A stretch of DNA of 64,000 nt from Bradyrhizobium sp. Y36 (lineage in GTDB: Bacteria > Pseudomonadota > Alphaproteobacteria > Rhizobiales > Xanthobacteraceae): NCBI RefSeq assembly GCF_002531575.1, contig NZ_NWTI01000009.1:62001-126000 (forward strand). Direction: 5' to 3'. Each line of letters starts with the position of its first letter. Position 1 is the stretch's first letter. The translations under genes and the position numbers were made by a program. Under the pieces are notes generated by a model. The model was not told the origin of the DNA. It ran no database searches and was given only the letters and a program-made list of their open reading frames with translations. Positions 51,438-61,430 of the stretch are shown here, in pieces.

Positions 51438-52421
51438 ATGAGTGCATCTGCGGATCCAGCCGGCCAACCGGTCGCTCTCGTCATCCAGCGCCGGATCGCG
51501 GACGACGGCTTCGCCGCGTTCGTGCGCTGGAATGGCGAGGTCGGCGAGGTGCTGAAGGCATGGCCAGGCTTCCTCAGCCAGGAGGTCGTGCCGCCGCAGC
51601 CGCCGGCGCATGTGGACTGGGTGACGATCGTGCGTTTCGCCAGCCCGGCCGCCGCGCGCGCCTGGCTTCAGAGCGAGGCGCGGGCCAAGCTGATCGGAGA
51701 GGTGCAGCGCTATTTCGTCGGTTCCGAGGATGTCCACATCCTGCCTGACAGCGGTGTCCAGCGCGACAGTGCAGTGTCCGCCGTCATCTCCTTCAAGGTC
51801 CCCGAAGGGCTCGAGGATGCGTTCCTGAAATGGCAGCAGCGCATCCAGGCCGCCGAAGCCGAGTTCAAGGGGTTTTTGCGCCACAAGATCGAGCGGCCGA
51901 TTCCGGGGCTGCATGACGAATGGATCGTCATCCTGTCGTTCGACTCGGATGCCAGCCTCAACGCATGGCTTGACTCGCCCGTGCGGCAGACGCTGCTCAG
52001 CGAAGGCGAGCGTTTCAATGCCGGCATGAACGTGAAGCGCGCGAGCTACGGCTTCAATTTCTGGTTCCCGTCTGGCAAGACGCAGTCGCCGGAGCAAGGT
52101 CCGGACTTCATCTGGAAGAGCAACCTGATCGTCCTCCTCGTGCTCTATCCGGTGGTCTACCTCTGGGGCATTTTCGTCAGCGGGCCGCTGATCGACAGCC
52201 ATGGCGTGCCGGTCTGGCTGTCGCTCTTCGTCGGCAATCTCGTCAGCACCCAGCTGCTCGGCTGGTGGCTGGTGCCTGCCGCCTTCAAGGCACTCGACTG
52301 GTGGATCGCGCCGAAGGCGGCGGTCAGTCGCCAGATCGCGGGCTACGCACTCCTTGCGGTGCTCTATGCCGCCTCGATGGGCCTGTACGCGCTGCTGCTT
52401 GCGTGGCATTGGGGACGGTAA
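51438..52421 (+). CDS. Tandem ABM-domain protein with C-terminal membrane segments
   Basis: 327 residues in two parts. Residues about 10-100 and 110-195 are two ABM-like ferredoxin-fold repeats (VALVIQRRIADDGFAAFVRW with WPGFLSQEVVPP; SAVISFKVPEGLEDAFLKW with FKGFLRHKIERP). Residues about 225-325 hold three membrane helices (IVLLVLYPVVYLWGIFVSG, WLSLFVGNLVSTQLLGWW, YALLAVLYAASMGLYALL). ABM domains oxidise or bind small aromatic or heme-like ligands; membrane-bound tandem forms are uncharacterised as far as I know. It follows guaD by 11 bases. Confidence 0.8.
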   Translation: MSASADPAGQPVALVIQRRIADDGFAAFVRWNGEVGEVLKAWPGFLSQEVVPPQPPAHVDWVTIVRFASPAAARAWLQSEARAKLIGEVQRYFVGSEDVHILPDSGVQRDSAVSAVISFKVPEGLEDAFLKWQQRIQAAEAEFKGFLRHKIERPIPGLHDEWIVILSFDSDASLNAWLDSPVRQTLLSEGERFNAGMNVKRASYGFNFWFPSGKTQSPEQGPDFIWKSNLIVLLVLYPVVYLWGIFVSGPLIDSHGVPVWLSLFVGNLVSTQLLGWWLVPAAFKALDWWIAPKAAVSRQIAGYALLAVLYAASMGLYALLLAWHWGR

Positions 52422-52473
52422 GGCCGTCCACCGTGCTGTCGCGGAGAGGGGCGGCCGCTGGACATCGACGACC

Positions 52474-53379
52474 ATGTTCGCCCTGACATTTCTCGGCACC
52501 TCGGCAAGCGTTCCTTCGGCGGAACGCAACCATCCAGCCCTGCTGATCGAGGCGGCCGGCCAGCGCATGCTGGTCGATTGCGGCGAGGGCACGCAGCGCC
52601 AGCTGCTGCGCAGTGGCGCCGGCTTTCGACGGCTCGACCGCATCCTGCTGACGCATGCCCATCTCGACCACGTGCTCGGCATCCCCGGCCTGTTCTCGAC
52701 GCTGCGCTTGCGGCAGGGCGCCGAGGTGATGACGGTTCACGGCGGCCCGGCCACGCTCGACACCGTCATCCAGATGCTGGCAGGCTTGTGGGGCGCGGGC
52801 AGAGCGCCGCTTCCGGTGGAATTCGTCGCCTTGGCCGCGGGACGCCTCATCGATGCCGGCGACTTCGTCATCGATTGCTTTCCGGTCCGCCATCGCGACA
52901 CCGACAGTTTTGGGTTCGTGTTCCAAAGCCCCTCACGCCGTCACCTTCGGCCGGATCGGCTCGCGGCGCTGGGCGTTCCTGACGGTCCCCTGCGCGGCGA
53001 GTTGGCCGCGGGCCGAGCCATCGTGATCGAGGGCGATCGAACGATCGATCCGGAAGACGTCCTGGGGCCGCCGAGCGGCGGCAAGAAGCTCGTGGTGATC
53101 GGTGACCTCGAGACCACCGACGGTCTGTCGAATGACGTCGCTGGCGCCGATTTGCTGGTGATCGAGGCAACCTTCCTCGATCGCGACGCCGCAACCGCGC
53201 GGGATTACGGCCATCTCACCGCGGCAGAGGCTGCGTCCTTTGCAGCCGCGAACGGCGTCCGCCAGCTCGTGCTGACCCATATGTCCGGACGTTACGAGGA
53301 CGCCGAGATCCTGGCCGAGGCGGTGAGGATTTTTCCGAACACTGAGATCGCCGCCGATTTCGATCACATCGTGGTCTAG
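52474..53379 (+). CDS. RNase Z-like metallo-beta-lactamase-fold hydrolase
   Basis: 301 residues. The zinc motif is THAHLDHVLG (His61, His63, Asp65, His66), further ligands are His in FPVRHRD and Asp in VVIGDLETT, and LTHMSGRY near the C terminus matches the LTH-S-RY motif of RNase Z, the tRNA 3'-processing endonuclease. MFALTFLGTSASVPSAERN is the RNase Z start. The second residue of the metal motif is Leu rather than the usual Gly. It may process tRNA or act on another phosphodiester. ATG 52474 starts the fold; upstream frame overlaps the previous gene. Confidence 0.8.
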   Translation: MFALTFLGTSASVPSAERNHPALLIEAAGQRMLVDCGEGTQRQLLRSGAGFRRLDRILLTHAHLDHVLGIPGLFSTLRLRQGAEVMTVHGGPATLDTVIQMLAGLWGAGRAPLPVEFVALAAGRLIDAGDFVIDCFPVRHRDTDSFGFVFQSPSRRHLRPDRLAALGVPDGPLRGELAAGRAIVIEGDRTIDPEDVLGPPSGGKKLVVIGDLETTDGLSNDVAGADLLVIEATFLDRDAATARDYGHLTAAEAASFAAANGVRQLVLTHMSGRYEDAEILAEAVRIFPNTEIAADFDHIVV

Positions 53380-53395
53380 TCGCGCCCGCCCGTGC

Positions 53396-54229
53396 TCAGC
53401 TCGTCAATCCCGACTTGATCGCGAGATCCTGCACCTGGGCTGTCAGCTGCATCAGCCGCGGCAGCGCCTGGTCGCGGAACGCTGCCATGTCCATGCGCAC
53501 CGCATCGATGGTGACGCTCAATCCTCCGATCACCACATCCTGCGCGTCGAAGACCGGTGTTGCCAGCGTGCGCAGGCCATAGGCGTTCTCTCCGTCGGAG
53601 ACGGCGTAGCCCTTCTTCTTCACGAGGTCGAGCCGGGCGAGCAGGGCATCGAGATCGGTCAGCGTCCGTTCCGACAGCTTGACGCGAGGGCGTGATTCCA
53701 GCCGCGCGATCTGCTCGTCCCGCGTCAGCTGTGCCAGCATGACGTGGCCGAGCGCGGCGCTGTAGGCGGGAATGCGCGTTCCCGGCCGGCGGTCCATCTT
53801 GTGGCGGTCGAGACCGGCGCCGACTCGCGCGAGATAGACCACGTCGCCGTCGTCCAGGATGCCGAGCGAAGCCGCATCGCCGACCTCGGGCACGAGGTTG
53901 CGCAGCAACGGCTCGACCATCGGCCGCAGCGATCCCCGCGTCAGCACGGTGTAGCCGAGGTCGAGGCAGGCAACTCCGAGGCGGAACCGCCGGCTCTGCG
54001 GCACCGCCTGGAGATAGCCGAGTTCGACCAGGGTCTGGATCAGGCGAAACGCCGTTCCACGGTCGAGATCGGCCCGTGCGGCAATCTCACTCAGGGTCAG
54101 CTCGAAGGCCTCGCTGCTGAAGCTCCGGAGCACGGCAAAGGCCTTCCCGACGGAAGCAACGTAGTTCTTTGGATTCTTCGGGGGCGTTTCCGCCTTGCGT
54201 TTCGCGGCCTTCTTCTCGCCCCTCGCCAT
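53396..54229 (-). CDS. IclR-family transcription regulator
   Basis: 277 residues. A basic N-terminal tail (about 1-22) precedes the winged helix-turn-helix (about 24-85: SVGKAFAVLRSF, LTLSEIAARADLDRGTAFRLIQ, LVELGYLQ), and the C-terminal effector domain follows with the typical YSAALGHVMLA and YGLRTLATPVF. It should control the divergent acid-sugar operon through the inverted repeat at 54309, sensing a substrate or intermediate. The start at 54229 has AAGG at some distance; the frame is open upstream. Confidence 0.88.
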   Translation of the reverse strand: MARGEKKAAKRKAETPPKNPKNYVASVGKAFAVLRSFSSEAFELTLSEIAARADLDRGTAFRLIQTLVELGYLQAVPQSRRFRLGVACLDLGYTVLTRGSLRPMVEPLLRNLVPEVGDAASLGILDDGDVVYLARVGAGLDRHKMDRRPGTRIPAYSAALGHVMLAQLTRDEQIARLESRPRVKLSERTLTDLDALLARLDLVKKKGYAVSDGENAYGLRTLATPVFDAQDVVIGGLSVTIDAVRMDMAAFRDQALPRLMQLTAQVQDLAIKSGLTS

Positions 54230-54308
54230 GCTCGATACCTTGCCACGACAGCCAGCGCTCTTGACGTGGCGGCAAGCTGATTTTACGACAGGGCAACTCA
54301 ATAACAAA

Positions 54309-54325
54309 TGTTCGCAATCCGAACA
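54309..54325. promoter_or_regulatory. Operator candidate TGTTCG-N5-CGAACA
   Basis: Perfect six-base arms around CAATC in the 122-base divergent gap between iclR and the DapA-family gene, 27 bases before the latter. Symmetry, size and position suit an IclR dimer site. Confidence 0.65.
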
Positions 54326-54351
54326 ATATCGATTTGACGATCGGAGGAAGT

Positions 54352-55275
54352 TTGTCGACACCATCGCTGCACCCCCATGGCGTGTTCTCCGCCGCACTGA
54401 CCCCGCTCGACGCCGAGCTGGCACCCGATCACGCGCGCTTCGTCGCGCATTGCCGTTACTTGCTGGACGAAGGTTGCGACGGCATCGCCCTGCTGGGGAC
54501 CACCGGAGAGGCGAACTCCTTTTCCGCGGCCGAGCGCATGGCGCTGCTCGAGGCGGCGGTGGCTGCGGGCATCGCGCCGCAGCGGCTGCTTCCCGGAACC
54601 GGCGTTGCCGCGCTCACCGAGACCGTTGCGCTGACGCGTCATGCGCTTTCGGTCGGCGTCGACACCGTGGTGATGCTTCCGCCGTTCTACTACAAGGGCG
54701 TCAGCGACGACGGCATCTACGCATCCTACAGCGAAATCGTGCAGCGCATCGGTGATGCCAGGCTCAGGATCGTGCTCTATCACATCCCGCAGATGTCGGC
54801 GCAGCCGATCTCGCATGCGCTGATCGAGCGATTGCGCAAGGCCCATCCGGCCACCTTCACCGGCATCAAGGATTCCTCCGGCGATTTTGCCAACATGACC
54901 GCGATGATCGATCGCTTCCCCGGCTTTTCGGTTCTGGTCGGGGCAGATCCGTTGCTGCTGCCGCTGCTGCGCAAGGGCGGGGCGGGGTGCATCACCGCGA
55001 CGTCCAATCTGGTCGCGCGCGACCTGGCCTATGTCTACAAGCATTTTCGCGACAGCGACGATGACGCGGCGCTCAAGGCGGCGCAGGCGCGCATCGTGAA
55101 GGCGCGCGAGCTGGTTTCGCGCTTCCCGCAGATGCCGTCGCTGAAGGCGATCGTTGCCGAGCGCACCGGTCATGCCGGATGGCAACGCCTGCGGCCGCCG
55201 CTGGAGTCCTTGCCGCCGGCCCAAGTGAAAGAGCTGCTTGCGGATGCCGCGGCATTCGCTGCTGCCACCGTCTAG
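54352..55275 (+). CDS. DapA-family lyase/aldolase
   Basis: About 307 residues with the TIM-barrel of the dihydrodipicolinate synthase/N-acetylneuraminate lyase family. ALLGTTGEANSFS holds the pyruvate-binding Thr-Thr, LYHIPQMS the Tyr, and FTGIKDSSGD the Schiff-base Lys. Members cleave or form 2-keto-acids. As first gene of an acid-sugar operon it is more likely a 2-keto-3-deoxy-acid aldolase or dehydratase than lysine-pathway DapA. TTG 54352 has GGAGGAAG just before it (short spacing); TTG 54334 is the alternative, so the start is uncertain. Confidence 0.85.
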   Translation: MSTPSLHPHGVFSAALTPLDAELAPDHARFVAHCRYLLDEGCDGIALLGTTGEANSFSAAERMALLEAAVAAGIAPQRLLPGTGVAALTETVALTRHALSVGVDTVVMLPPFYYKGVSDDGIYASYSEIVQRIGDARLRIVLYHIPQMSAQPISHALIERLRKAHPATFTGIKDSSGDFANMTAMIDRFPGFSVLVGADPLLLPLLRKGGAGCITATSNLVARDLAYVYKHFRDSDDDAALKAAQARIVKARELVSRFPQMPSLKAIVAERTGHAGWQRLRPPLESLPPAQVKELLADAAAFAAATV

Positions 55276-55301
55276 ACCTGGACCGGCGACGAGGCGAACC
55301 G

Positions 55302-56741
55302 ATGTCCGACTCTTTCCAGGATGCGCTGGCTGGGCTCGCCGCAATCGTCGGCGACAAGCACGTCATCGCATCCGGGGCCGACCAGGAGCCTTACGTGGTG
55401 GACTGGCGCGGGCGCTATCGCGGCCGCGCGGTCGCGGTGGTGAAGCCGGGCTCGACAGCCGAGGTCGCCGCCGTCGTGAGGTTCTGCGCCGAGAGGCGCC
55501 TCGCGATCGTGCCGCAGGGCGGCAACACCGGCATGTGCGGGGCGGCGACGCCAGACGATCGCGCCGGCAATGTCGTGATCCGGCTCGACCGCATGCGCAC
55601 TGTGCGCGACGTCAGCCCGCTCGCCAACACGATCACCGTAGAGGCCGGCTGCATCCTCGCGGAGGTGCAGGCCGCGGCGCGGGACGTCGATCGCTACTTT
55701 CCCTTGAGTCTGGGTGCCGAGGGCTCCTGCCAGATCGGCGGCAATATCTCGACCAATGCGGGCGGCACCGCGGTGCTGCGTTACGGTCCGACGCGCGACC
55801 TCGTACTCGGTCTCGAGGTCGTGCTGCCCGACGGGCGCGTCTTTAACGCCCTGCGCGCGTTGCGCAAGGACAATACCGGTTACGCGCTCAAGCAGCTCTT
55901 CATCGGCGCGGAGGGCACGCTCGGCATCGTCACGGCGGCCGTGCTGAAACTGTTCGCGCCGCCGCGCAGCTCGGCCACGGCGCTGTTGAAATTGCAGAGC
56001 GTCGAGCAGGTGCTCGAGATCATGCAGCGCCTGCGCGGCGCGGTCGGCGACCGGCTCGGCAGCCTCGAGATCATGTCGCGGTCGCAGGTCGAGGCGATCG
56101 CCGCGACCGTTCCGCATGTCACCATCCCGTTCGAGCTGACCACGCCCTGGTATCTGATCGTCGAGCTGACCGATACGCTCGCAGGTGTCGATCTCAACGA
56201 GCCCCTGGCCGCCGTCCTCGCGGATGCGATGGAAGCAGGGCTGGCCGAGGACGCCATATTGGCCACCAATCTGGGTCAGGCGAAGGCGATCTGGGCCGTC
56301 AGGCACAGCGTCTCCGAAGGCAACAAGCGCAGCGGCTATGTGGTGTCGCATGACAGCGTGGTGCCGCTGGAGCGTCAGGCGGTTTTCGTCGACAATGTCG
56401 AAGCCCGCATCAAGGCGGCCGTCCCGCATGCCAACGTCGTGATGCACGGCCATATTGGCGACGGCAACATTCATGTCGTGGCGCTGATCGATCGGGTGCA
56501 TTGCCAGGATCCGGAAGCGACGGCCAGGCTGGTGGCGCAAATCAACGAGATCGTCGATGACGAGACCGCGGCGCAGGGCGGGGCGATCAGCGCCGAGCAC
56601 GGCATCGGCATCACCAATCGCGGCAGGCTTGCCCGCGTCGCCGATCCGCTCGACATCGATCTGATGCGCGATATCAAGCGATTGCTCGACCCGCACGGGC
56701 TGATGAACCCCGGCAAGATCTTCGGCGCGGGAGCTAAATGA
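55302..56741 (+). CDS. FAD-linked D-2-hydroxyacid dehydrogenase
   Basis: 479 residues. The FAD_binding_4 domain shows PQGGNTGMCGAA (about 73-84) and EGSCQIGGNISTNAGG; the C-terminal oxidase domain has the metal and substrate motifs VVMHGHIGDGNIHV (about 378-391) and SAEHGIGITNRGRL. These are as in D-2-hydroxyglutarate or D-lactate dehydrogenases that pass electrons to a flavoprotein or quinone. In this operon it probably oxidises a sugar-acid hydroxyl. It overlaps the kinase gene by four bases. Confidence 0.88.
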   Translation: MSDSFQDALAGLAAIVGDKHVIASGADQEPYVVDWRGRYRGRAVAVVKPGSTAEVAAVVRFCAERRLAIVPQGGNTGMCGAATPDDRAGNVVIRLDRMRTVRDVSPLANTITVEAGCILAEVQAAARDVDRYFPLSLGAEGSCQIGGNISTNAGGTAVLRYGPTRDLVLGLEVVLPDGRVFNALRALRKDNTGYALKQLFIGAEGTLGIVTAAVLKLFAPPRSSATALLKLQSVEQVLEIMQRLRGAVGDRLGSLEIMSRSQVEAIAATVPHVTIPFELTTPWYLIVELTDTLAGVDLNEPLAAVLADAMEAGLAEDAILATNLGQAKAIWAVRHSVSEGNKRSGYVVSHDSVVPLERQAVFVDNVEARIKAAVPHANVVMHGHIGDGNIHVVALIDRVHCQDPEATARLVAQINEIVDDETAAQGGAISAEHGIGITNRGRLARVADPLDIDLMRDIKRLLDPHGLMNPGKIFGAGAK

Positions 56742-57846
56742 CGATGACGAGCGTCCGGCTGCTTGCTGATGACCTCACCGGTGCACTCGACACCGCGGCG
56801 GAGTTCGTGGGCCTGTGCGGACCGTTCGATGTCATCTGGCCGGAAGAGTTTACGCCGCGGGATTCCGGGAGCCTGGCAATCGATAGCGGCACCCGCGAGC
56901 GCGCGAAGGACGACAGCGTCGGGATCGTCGGACGCTTGGCGCCCCATCTGCTGGGTGCGACAATCGCCTACAAGAAGGTCGATAGCCTGTTGCGCGGAGC
57001 GTGGGTCGCAGAGCTTGGCGCCTGCCTGAAGGGCGGTCACTTTGCATCCTGCGTGGTTGCGCCGGCATTCGATTATCAGGGACGCCGCACCATAGGCGGG
57101 CAGCAATTCGCACGTACGGTGCAGGGCGAGTGGCATCGGGTCGGCGACGATCTCCTGACCCAGCTGCAACGCGAGGGCCTCGAGGCGCGGCAGGGCAGCT
57201 CCGATACGCCATCGCAGGGCGGTGTTCAGGTCTTCGACGCCGAGAGCGACATCGACCTCGACCGCGTCGTCGAGATCGGACGGCGCATGCCGGGTCCCGT
57301 GCTGTGGTGCGGAAGCGGCGGACTGGCCGGTGCGCTCGCGCGCAGTCACCGCGCCGATGCGCCAGGCCAATTGAAGCTGCCCGTGCTGGGGCTGTTCGGC
57401 TCCGATCAGCCCGCCACCGCCTCTCAGCTCGCTGCGTGCGGCGAGGCGACGATTGCGCTTGCGGAAGGCGAGGGCGCAGACCGCGTTCGGCGCAAGCTGG
57501 TCGACGATCGCGTGGCGATGGTCAAGTTCTCGCTCGCCGAAGGACTGACGCGCTCTGAAGCGGCACGGCGGATCGCGCGCGAACTGACCACGCTGATTGC
57601 GACGATCGATCCGCCCGGCACGTTGATCGTGGCCGGCGGCGAGACCTTGAAGGCTGCGTGTGTTGGTCTTGATGCCCATGCCCTCCAGGTGACGGGACGT
57701 ATCGTCCCGGGATTGCCGCGCTCGATCCTGCAAGGCGGGCGCTGGGCCGGTGTTGACGTCATCTCGAAATCCGGCGCATTCGGTTCCAGCGAGCTGTGGC
57801 GTGACCTGCTCCGGAACAATCATCTGCTCAGAATGGAGGGTCCGAC

Positions 57847-57850
<4 letters not shown>
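56738..57850 (+). CDS. Four-carbon acid sugar kinase (DUF1537; DtnK/OtnK type)
   Basis: 370 residues of the four-carbon acid sugar kinase family. The N-terminal RLLADDLTGALDTAAEF binds the acid, YKKVDSLLRGAW follows, and the C-terminal nucleotide domain has IVAGGETLKAACVGL and GAFGSSELWRDLL. Characterised members phosphorylate D-threonate, D-erythronate or 3-oxo-tetronate at C4. It is coupled by ATGA overlaps to both neighbours, an FAD dehydrogenase and a PdxA2-like enzyme. With PdxA2 it matches the known D-threonate pair. Shorter than usual by some 40 residues in the middle. Confidence 0.87.
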
Positions 57851-58884
<1,034 letters not shown>

Positions 58885-58894
58885 GATCGAGCCT

Positions 58895-60025
58895 ATGACC
58901 AACGCCTTCACGCCCATCGAAATCCAACGTCCCACCATCCTGGAGTTCGGCAACGGCACGATCATTGCCGCAGCGCGCTTTGCCGAGCGGATCGGCGCCA
59001 AGCGGCCGCTGGTGATCTCCGATCCCTTCAATGCTGCTCGCGTCGACACGCTGGCGCTGCCGGGGGCCGTCAAGGTGTTCGGCGAGGTCAAGCCCGAGCC
59101 GGACCTGCCCAATCTCGAGAGGGCCGTGGCGATGGCGAAGGACACCAAGCCCGATCTCGTCATCGGCTTCGGCGGCGGCAGTGCGATGGATCTCGCCAAG
59201 CTGGTCGCGGTGATGTGCACGTCCGACGTGCCCTTTGCCGACATCGTCGGGCCGGAGAAGGTGGCGGGCCGCAGCGTTGCGCTGATGCAGATCCCGACGA
59301 CGTCAGGCACCGGCAGCGAGGCCGGCACCCGTGCGCTGGTGACCGATCCCGTCAGCCGGAACAAGCAGGCGGTGCAGAGCCGGTTCATGCTGGCCGACAT
59401 CGCCATCGTCGATCCGGACCTGACGATGACCGTGCCGAAGGAGGTCACCGCGGCGACCGGCGTCGATGCGCTGGCGCATTGCGTCGAGGCCTATACCAGC
59501 CGCAAGGCGCATCCGGCCATCGACCTCTATGCGCTCGAGGGCGCGCGGCTGGTCGGACGTTATCTCAAGCGCGCGGTGGCCGATGGCAGCGACCGCGAGG
59601 CGCGCGCGGGTCTTTCGCTGGCCTCGCTCTATGGCGGCTATTGCCTGGGACCGGTGAACACGACCGCCGGCCACGCGGTGGCCTATCCGCTCGGCACGCG
59701 TCACCACGTGGCACATGGACTCGCCTGCGCGGTGATTTTCCCGCACACGCTGGCCTTCAACATGCCGGCCGTGGAGACGAAAACGGTCGCTGTGCTGGGT
59801 GCGCTGGGCTTGCCGGAACGCACCGATCCGAAGCTCGCATTCGACGCCACTTTCGGGTTCTGCAAGAACTTCGGCATCGAGATGCGGCTGTCCGCGCTCG
59901 GCGTGCCCAGGAACGACCTCGGCGTGATGGCGGATGAGGCGCACGCCATCCGCCGCTTGCTCGACAACAATCCGCGCGATCTGAGCCGGGATGCGATCCT
60001 GAACATGTACGAAGTCGCGTTCTGA
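58895..60025 (+). CDS. Iron-containing alcohol dehydrogenase
   Basis: 376 residues of the group III alcohol dehydrogenases. Nucleotide motif GFGGGSAMDLAK (about 92-103), QIPTTSGTGSEAG, and the metal ligands in GVDALAHCVEAY and NTTAGHAVAYPLGTRHHVAHG are present. Such enzymes reduce or oxidise small aldehydes and ketones, including semialdehydes and maleylacetate. It is next to PdxA2, 10 bases apart, and so probably belongs to the acid-sugar route. Start 58895 is taken because family similarity begins there. Confidence 0.88.
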   Translation: MTNAFTPIEIQRPTILEFGNGTIIAAARFAERIGAKRPLVISDPFNAARVDTLALPGAVKVFGEVKPEPDLPNLERAVAMAKDTKPDLVIGFGGGSAMDLAKLVAVMCTSDVPFADIVGPEKVAGRSVALMQIPTTSGTGSEAGTRALVTDPVSRNKQAVQSRFMLADIAIVDPDLTMTVPKEVTAATGVDALAHCVEAYTSRKAHPAIDLYALEGARLVGRYLKRAVADGSDREARAGLSLASLYGGYCLGPVNTTAGHAVAYPLGTRHHVAHGLACAVIFPHTLAFNMPAVETKTVAVLGALGLPERTDPKLAFDATFGFCKNFGIEMRLSALGVPRNDLGVMADEAHAIRRLLDNNPRDLSRDAILNMYEVAF

Positions 60026-60081
60026 CGCTTCTGTCGCGCGCGGCACCCAATCAACAACACGTAAAGGTAGAGGAAGCTTCG

Positions 60082-61053
60082 ATGAGATCGATGTGGCTTG
60101 GTTTTGTGTCGGCAGTGCTGCTGGCGACGTCACCTGTGAAGGCGCAGGATGCTTATCCGTCCAAGCAGGTGACGGTGATCGTTCCCTTCGCCGCCGGCGG
60201 CACGGCCGACATCTTCGCGCGCATGGTCTCGAATCATCTGCAGACGAAGTTCGGCAAGCCGTTCGTGGTCGAGAATGTCGCCGGTGCCGGCTCGATCCTC
60301 GGCGTGACACGGCTGGCGAAGTCGGCGCCTGACGGCATCACGCTCGGCCTTGCGAGCACGTCCGCGCTTGCGATCAACCCGTCGCTCTACGGACCGAAGC
60401 TCAGCTACCAGCCGGACAAGGATCTGGTGCCGGTCGCCCAGATCAGCGTCGTGCCCAACGTGCTCGTCGTCAATCCCAACAAGATCAAGGCGCGCACCGT
60501 GCCGGAGCTGATCGCCTATCTGAAGGCGAATCCGGACAAGGTCTCGTTCGGCTCGGCCGGCGTCGGCACGTCCCAGCATCTTGCCGGCGAGCTGTTCCAG
60601 CAGATGACCGGCACCAAGATGGTGCACGTGCCCTACAAGGGCTCGAGCCAGATGCTGACGGACCTCCTCAGCGGCCAGATCGATCTGGCCTTCGACAACG
60701 TGCCGCTGCTGCTGCCGCAGGTGAAGACTGGCCAATTGGCGCTGCTCGCGACCGCAACGCCCAAGCGCGCCGACTTCGATCCGCAGGCGCCGGCCGTTGC
60801 CGAATTCCTGCCCGGGTTCGAGGCGGTGGCCTGGCACGGCTTCTTCGTGCCGTCAGGTACGCCGAAGCCGATCGTCGAAAAGCTGTCGGCCGAGATCCGC
60901 GCCTTCATGCAGCAGCCGGAGACGGTGCAGAAGCTGGCCGAACTCGGTGCCACCGCGGTCGCCGTGGATTCCGAGCCGTTCGCGGCCTACATCGCCGCCG
61001 AGACGGCGCGCTGGAAGAAGGTGATCGAGGCCGCCAATATCAAGCTCGACTAG
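60082..61053 (+). CDS. Bug-family tripartite tricarboxylate transporter binding protein
   Basis: 323 residues. A signal peptide (about 1-22, ending SPVKAQD) precedes YPSKQVTVIVPFAAGGTAD, VENVAGAGSILG, SFGSAGVGTSQHLAGELFQ and VPYKGSSQML, the Bug pattern. It binds an organic acid in the periplasm, here probably the sugar acid handled by the preceding enzymes. Membrane partners TctA and TctB are not in the window. It is the last gene of the operon, with AAAGGTAGAGGAAG upstream of its start. Confidence 0.88.
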   Translation: MRSMWLGFVSAVLLATSPVKAQDAYPSKQVTVIVPFAAGGTADIFARMVSNHLQTKFGKPFVVENVAGAGSILGVTRLAKSAPDGITLGLASTSALAINPSLYGPKLSYQPDKDLVPVAQISVVPNVLVVNPNKIKARTVPELIAYLKANPDKVSFGSAGVGTSQHLAGELFQQMTGTKMVHVPYKGSSQMLTDLLSGQIDLAFDNVPLLLPQVKTGQLALLATATPKRADFDPQAPAVAEFLPGFEAVAWHGFFVPSGTPKPIVEKLSAEIRAFMQQPETVQKLAELGATAVAVDSEPFAAYIAAETARWKKVIEAANIKLD

Positions 61054-61225
61054 GCGGCAAAGCCACGGCGACGTTCGGCTGGCGATGCGCGTGAATGGTC
61101 GGGTCCCGCTCCTCCTGTTGAGGAGAGACGCCCCGTCCACCGCAACGCTTGCCAGCCCGGGGACGAGCGGGTAGAACCCTGCCACGCCTGAGCCGTGATT
61201 TGCGCCAAACGCGCTTCCGGCGACG

Positions 61226-61261
61226 GTCGAACAAATAATCAAGTCATTGAATTTGTTCGAC
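61226..61261. promoter_or_regulatory. Perfect inverted repeat before tRNA-Gln
   Basis: Arms GTCGAACAAAT (61226-61236) and ATTTGTTCGAC (61251-61261) are perfectly complementary around a 14-base spacer, and end eight bases before the tRNA. No T-run follows. It may be an operator, a hairpin processed with the tRNA, or an end of a mobile element. The CGAACA/TGTTCG cores recur in the IclR operator candidate at 54309, in opposite order. Confidence 0.6.
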
Positions 61262-61269
61262 TATTCCGT

Positions 61270-61343
61270 TGGGGAATGGTGTAACGGTAGCACAACAGAC
61301 TCTGACTCTGTTTGTCTTGGTTCGAATCCAGGTTCCCCAGCCA
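61270..61343 (+). tRNA. tRNA-Gln (anticodon CTG)
   Basis: 74 bases with encoded CCA. The acceptor stem TGGGGAA pairs with TTCCCCA, the anticodon arm is ACAGA-CTCTGAC-TCTGT with anticodon CTG, and the T arm is CTTGG-TTCGAAT-CCAGG. It lies between a transporter gene and a lysozyme-like gene on the other strand. Confidence 0.95.
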
Positions 61344-61430
61344 GTCGCCCGACGAGGATTGGTCGTCGCCGCCGGAGCGGCCCTGCAGGTCTGCCACCAT
61401 GTTCGGCGCCACAGATATGTCGGCCTGTCC

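Noticed and set aside
61270-61343. tRNA-Gln as proven attachment site
   Set aside because: No second copy of the tRNA 3' end and no integrase gene are in the window.
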